Assembly (NCBI GenBank): GCA_019973155.2
Contig: BPQB01000008.1
Coordinates: 124,001 to 188,000, forward strand
DNA length: 64,000 bases
Direction of reading: 5' to 3'
Origin: Phanerochaete sordida
Lineage: Eukaryota > Basidiomycota > Agaricomycetes > Polyporales > Phanerochaetaceae
The notes under the pieces are model-generated. The model saw only the letters and a program-made list of their open reading frames with translations, did not search any database and was not told the origin of the DNA. A program made the translations under genes and the position numbers. Below, piece after piece: positions 60,345-64,000 of this stretch (positions are counted from its first letter, which is position 1; each line of letters opens with the position of its first letter).

Positions 60345-61294
60345 ATGGCCATCAACGCTAACGAAGACACTGAGTTGTGAGCAGGCTTACTCTGCAATTG
60401 CAAACCCTTCCGACCTGTTGCTCAGTAACGATGCTCTCCGCAAGCACGGCATCTTGCCACCTCGGCCTGCGACTCCTCAGTCCCCTTCGCCGCCGCCGTC
60501 GCCCTCGCTTCGAGAGAAGCTCGAGGACTTTGACATTGACGAGCTGCTCGACGCTGCCGAAGACGAACGCGACGATGAGACCGCGCGCATGATCGAGCAG
60601 ATTAGGAAGGAACGCCTCCGCGAGATGCAACGCTTCCAGAATGCACGCTTCGGACGCGTATACCCCATCAGCAGAGAAGACTACACGAGAGAGGTGACAG
60701 AGGCTAGCAAGGTTGACAGCGAAGATGCGGACCTGGAGGGCAAGGGCACCGGTGTAGTGTGCTTCTTGTACAAGGACGGGTGAGCACGCACAACGCCAGT
60801 GTGGCGAGCAACTAATCTCACCTGTCTCTAGCATACCACGCAGCGACCGCGCGTTTGAACATGTCCGCACTCTGGCGCAGAAGCATCCACACACCAAATT
60901 CGTCTCAATCGTCGGGGACAAGTGCATACCAAACCTACCAGACTCGAGGGTGCCCATGTTTATCATCTATCGCAAAGGCGATGTCATCAATCAAATCGTC
61001 GCCTGGGGTGCAGACAGAGAACGTAAAGTTGAAGGTGCGGCTATTTTATGTGCTTCCAATCGCGCTCTCATTCCCGCCACAGAGCTCGAAGCTGTCCTTA
61101 TTCTTGGCGGTGCAATTATCCCGCAGCCAGGCGGACCGCAGCAAAGGAAGAGGGACGACGACGACGATCTCGATGACGATGACGATGACCCGTCTTCACG
61201 GATGCGCTCTCACGTCGCGACTACAAACGCTAAGACACCCAAGAACATCCGGCAGACGAAAGACGACGACTCTGACTTTGAGTTTGACCTTTAG
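60345..61294 (+). CDS. Phosducin-like protein (PLP2 type)
   Basis: Thioredoxin-fold co-chaperone of the CCT chaperonin, needed for folding of tubulin, actin or G-beta subunits. Exons 60345-60376, 60426-60779, 60832-61034, 61083-61294; introns 48-52 nt; 266 aa. The N-terminus reads MAINANEDTEFNDALRKHGILPP, where the NDALRKHGILPP block is characteristic of the family. A charged helical segment follows (EDERDDETARMIEQIRKERL), then the thioredoxin-like fold (GTGVVCFLYKDG, KFVSIVGDKCIPNLPDSRVP, MFIIYRKGDVINQIVAWG). The tail is strongly acidic (Asp runs) and ends SDFEFDL. There is no CXXC redox site, as expected for phosducins. Confidence 0.92.
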
Positions 61295-61303
61295 CCGAGG
61301 GCG

Positions 61304-61320
61304 CATACATACATACATAC
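61304..61320. repeat. CATA [14 protein letters not shown]
   Basis: Four copies of cata in the 3' region between two convergent genes. Confidence 0.8.
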
Positions 61321-61383
61321 AAGCAAGATAGTGTTGTAATAATACAGGAAATCCACGGTGCAGGATAGTTTGGGATAGGTCCT

Positions 61384-64000
61384 TTACTCTGGGTTAATCG
61401 GAGGCATCACCTGCTTCCTGCCTTTGACAGGCCAGACCTCGGTCATGGTCTCGGCCTCCCATACCCTACCTCCACGCACGACATAGCGGATATCTCGCGT
61501 CTTCCGGATGTCGTCCTCGAGCACGTTGAACCCAGGCGGATACACGAGGAAGTCCGCGAGCTTGCCCGGCGTGAGCGAGCCCAGCGCGCCGAAGATCCCG
61601 AGCGTCTGCGCCGCGTCCGCCGTCGCCGCGCGGACGACCTCGTAGTTCGTCAGGCCGCCCTGCTGCGTGAAGAACATCTCGGCGTGGTAGTTCAGCCCGA
61701 GCGGCGGCTCGCCGTGCGCGCCGATGTGCGCCTTGAGGCCCATGTGCACCATCTTCGCCGTCGACGCGGACGTGTTGAACAGCGCGTAGGCTGTGCGGCG
61801 TCAGTGGAGAGTCCGGGACGCGTGGGACGCAGTGTGCACTCACAGTTTCGCGGACGGGTAGTCGACTCTGAGAGGCTCTCGAGGATGTCGTGGCGCGTGA
61901 AGCGCCGCAGCTTCGGGTCGTTCGGGATGTCCTCCGTCGCCCAGACGTACTGTTCGCCCCATGCACCGCCGTAGTTGACGATGTGCGTCGGCGTTGAGCC
62001 GGTGCCGCTGAGCGCGAACAGCGCCAGGACGTCGTCGAAGAGCTCAGGCACGGGCAGTGCGTGTTCGACAGTAGTCATGCCTGGAGAGACTCAGCGAGAC
62101 GCAGCCGACACGCAAGGCACCACATACCATCCACAATGTATGTCTGGTCCCAGTCGAAATTCATGCCGCCCTCGGGCACGCAGAGCATCGACAGGTTGCG
62201 CGCCGCGAGCAGCAGCCGTTGGCGCGACGCACGGGAGGGCAGGTTGTAGTTCTTGTACGAGTAGCTCGCGGGCCCGCCTTCGACCTTGATGCGGATGAGT
62301 GCTGCGCGCGCCTCGTCCATCGTCGCGATGTCCTGGTGGAGCTCTGCTGCGCCCGCGCCGTAGATGACGCCGCCGACCTGGAAGATGCGCGGCCCGATCT
62401 CCTGCCCGCGCTCGACGCGGAAGCGTTCCCAGAAGCCGCGTACGTTGTCTGCGCTCGGGCTGAGACAGGATGGGTTAGCGACGGTGTTTGAGCACAGTGG
62501 TCAAGGACGTACTTGTGCAGCGTGGTGACGCCGTACGCCAGGAACGTCTCGAGCTCCCACGACTTTGCAGGGAACGGGTCCGCGAAGCCGTTCCAGTGGG
62601 CGTGCACGTCGATGTAACCAGGAACGATGAACCCGCCCTCGGCGTCGATGACCGTCGCGCCGTACGGAATGACGTAGTCCTGTACCCCCACAATAGCCGC
62701 GATCTTGCCACCACGGGCGACCAGCACTGCATCGTAGAGCACGTCTTGCTGGAGGCTGCCGGAGGCCATGGTCAGGAGCGTCGCGTTGGTAAAGACGAGG
62801 AAGTCGGCATTCGCAAGCGCCTGCTCGTCGTCGGTGCGGAGGGCGTTCCGAGCGTCCGTCTGGAGCCGGCTGACGTCGGTCGGGTACTTCACGACGACTT
62901 CGGAGAACTTGAGCAGCTTCTTCGTGCAGGAGATGCCGAAGTTGAGCTTGTCGCCAGCGATCTCGGACGAACACTTGCCCAGAGAGGCGACGTCGACGGA
63001 GTGCAGATACGGGCCTACGCGCACAATCAGCGAGCTTGTACAGTGAACACGAGAAGCGGAGCATACCCAAGAACCAGAACAGCTTCTTCCCGTCCCCACT
63101 GAACACCACGTCGTGCCCTCCATCGAGACTGAGCCGCGCAAGGCCCTTCGTCGCCTTGCCCGGCTTGCTCCACACCGCCTCGTCCGCCGCAACACGCGGC
63201 GCGTAGTACACGTGCATGAAGTCGACGAACGCGACGCCGCGCGTGCGCGGGTTCACGACGAGCTCCGCGGACATCGCGCCGCCCGCGAGCGTCTCGTGCG
63301 CATACTCGCCGTGCGCGTCCGCGCCGCCGCCGAGGTCGACGACGTACGCGTGCGTGCTCTGCTGCACGAGCAGCCGCGCCGCGCCGCCGAGGAAGCGCAG
63401 CTTCGTGCTCGCGGGCGCGTCCTGCAGGACCGCCGTCGACACGCGCTGCACGTTGTGCACTGCGAGCGTGTGCGCGTCGGCGCCGGGGAGCGTGATGTCG
63501 CCGACGTACAGCCCCGCGCCTGCGGTCGCGACGATGTTGCCCGAGAGGTAGTCCTCGCTGGACTTGATGAACGCGATGCGCCGTTGCGAGCCGGAGCACT
63601 CGCATAGCACCGGGGAGTAGTAGCGGCCGAGCGGGAGGCCGGTCACCTCGTACGTGCGCCCGGATGTCAGATCAGCGAGCTCGAAGGTCGTGAACTTCGT
63701 GTCTGACCACCGGGCGTGGATGACGAGGTGTTCCGCGTTTGGCACAAATGACGGCGTGAAGTACGGGACATCGTTGTGCAACACGGGGACGTCCTTCACG
63801 GTCTTCTGCTTGACATCGTAGACGTAGCTAGCGCCTGCCGCTTGGAATGTCACCTTCGAGCCGTCGGCGTTGGCACGAAGTTCCGTGAAGGCGTGCACCC
63901 GCTGGGTGTCAGTGGTCTCGAGAGCAAGAATGTCCGTGTCGCTACTCCTCGTGTCGGCGAGACGCTTCTCCACGTGAGCGACGAAAGGAATGGGCGACGG
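61384..64000 (-). CDS. TolB-like propeller / amidohydrolase fusion protein (5' partial)
   Basis: Exons within the window: 64000-63067 (open at the edge), 63014-62515, 62461-62128, 62080-61844, 61790-61384; introns 47-53 nt. The N-terminal part is a beta-propeller of the TolB/tricorn kind, with repeated blades such as VPYFTPSFVPNAEHLVIHAR, GLARLSLDGGHDVVFSGDGKKL and LHSVDVASLGK. The C-terminal half is a metal-dependent amidohydrolase: IVPGYIDVHAHWNGFADPF gives the HxH metal site, MTTVEHALP a further His, and LKAHIGAHGEPPL another His-rich loop; LTPGKLADFLV is the typical end-of-barrel motif. Substrate unknown. Such fusions occur in bacteria and fungi. The N-terminus lies beyond the window. Confidence 0.92.

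Overview
The window is nuclear DNA from a wood-decay basidiomycete, most likely a white-rot polypore (Agaricomycetes). Reasons: a complete class II manganese peroxidase, genes cut by many 47-90 nt GT-AG introns, basidiomycete-only families (a DUF6535-type membrane protein, F-box/LRR proteins) and GC-rich coding sequence. There is no sign of an operon, CRISPR array, rRNA or tRNA gene. Exon joins were read by eye from splice signals, reading-frame continuity and known family motifs.

Layout. 1-520 (-): N-terminus of a SCAP-like sterol sensor, running off the left edge. 2177-3650 (-): manganese peroxidase. 7151-8885 (+): glutathione reductase. 9339-10493 (+): unknown protein. 11191-12989 (+) and 20573-22384 (+): two paralogous 17-exon polytopic membrane proteins enclosing an unnamed 298-aa protein (13402-14544, -) and a 1461-aa DUF6535-like protein (15313-19866, +). 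23182-24816 and 25326-27006 (+): tandem F-box/LRR paralogues. 27.0-30.0 kb: gene-poor, with a decayed seven-helix receptor-like relic. 29989-36909: housekeeping block with VPS1 dynamin, NTF2, a conserved fungal protein of unknown role and a LOG-family phosphoribohydrolase. 38740-40966 (-): 723-aa disordered protein. 41.0-48.4 kb: gene-poor and very GC-rich, with a 23-bp tandem repeat and a second copy of the receptor relic. 48452-50362 (+): F-box protein. 50740-51627 (-): PITH protein. 52269-53800 (-): eRF1. 54783-60038 (-): complete Dicer. 60345-61294 (+): phosducin-like protein, divergent from Dicer. 61384-64000 (-): TolB-propeller/amidohydrolase fusion, running off the right edge.

The genes do not form one pathway. 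Two themes are visible: oxidative wood decay and redox balance on the left (peroxidase, glutathione reductase, and the SCAP sensor of the sterol/oxygen SREBP pathway), and core trafficking, translation and RNA-silencing machinery in the centre and right. The most unusual sequence is a 454-nt intron in the Dicer gene, about eight times longer than almost every other intron here, which carries a perfect 17-bp-stem hairpin. Next come the paired 17-exon membrane-protein genes, whose microexons and promoter repeats are conserved.
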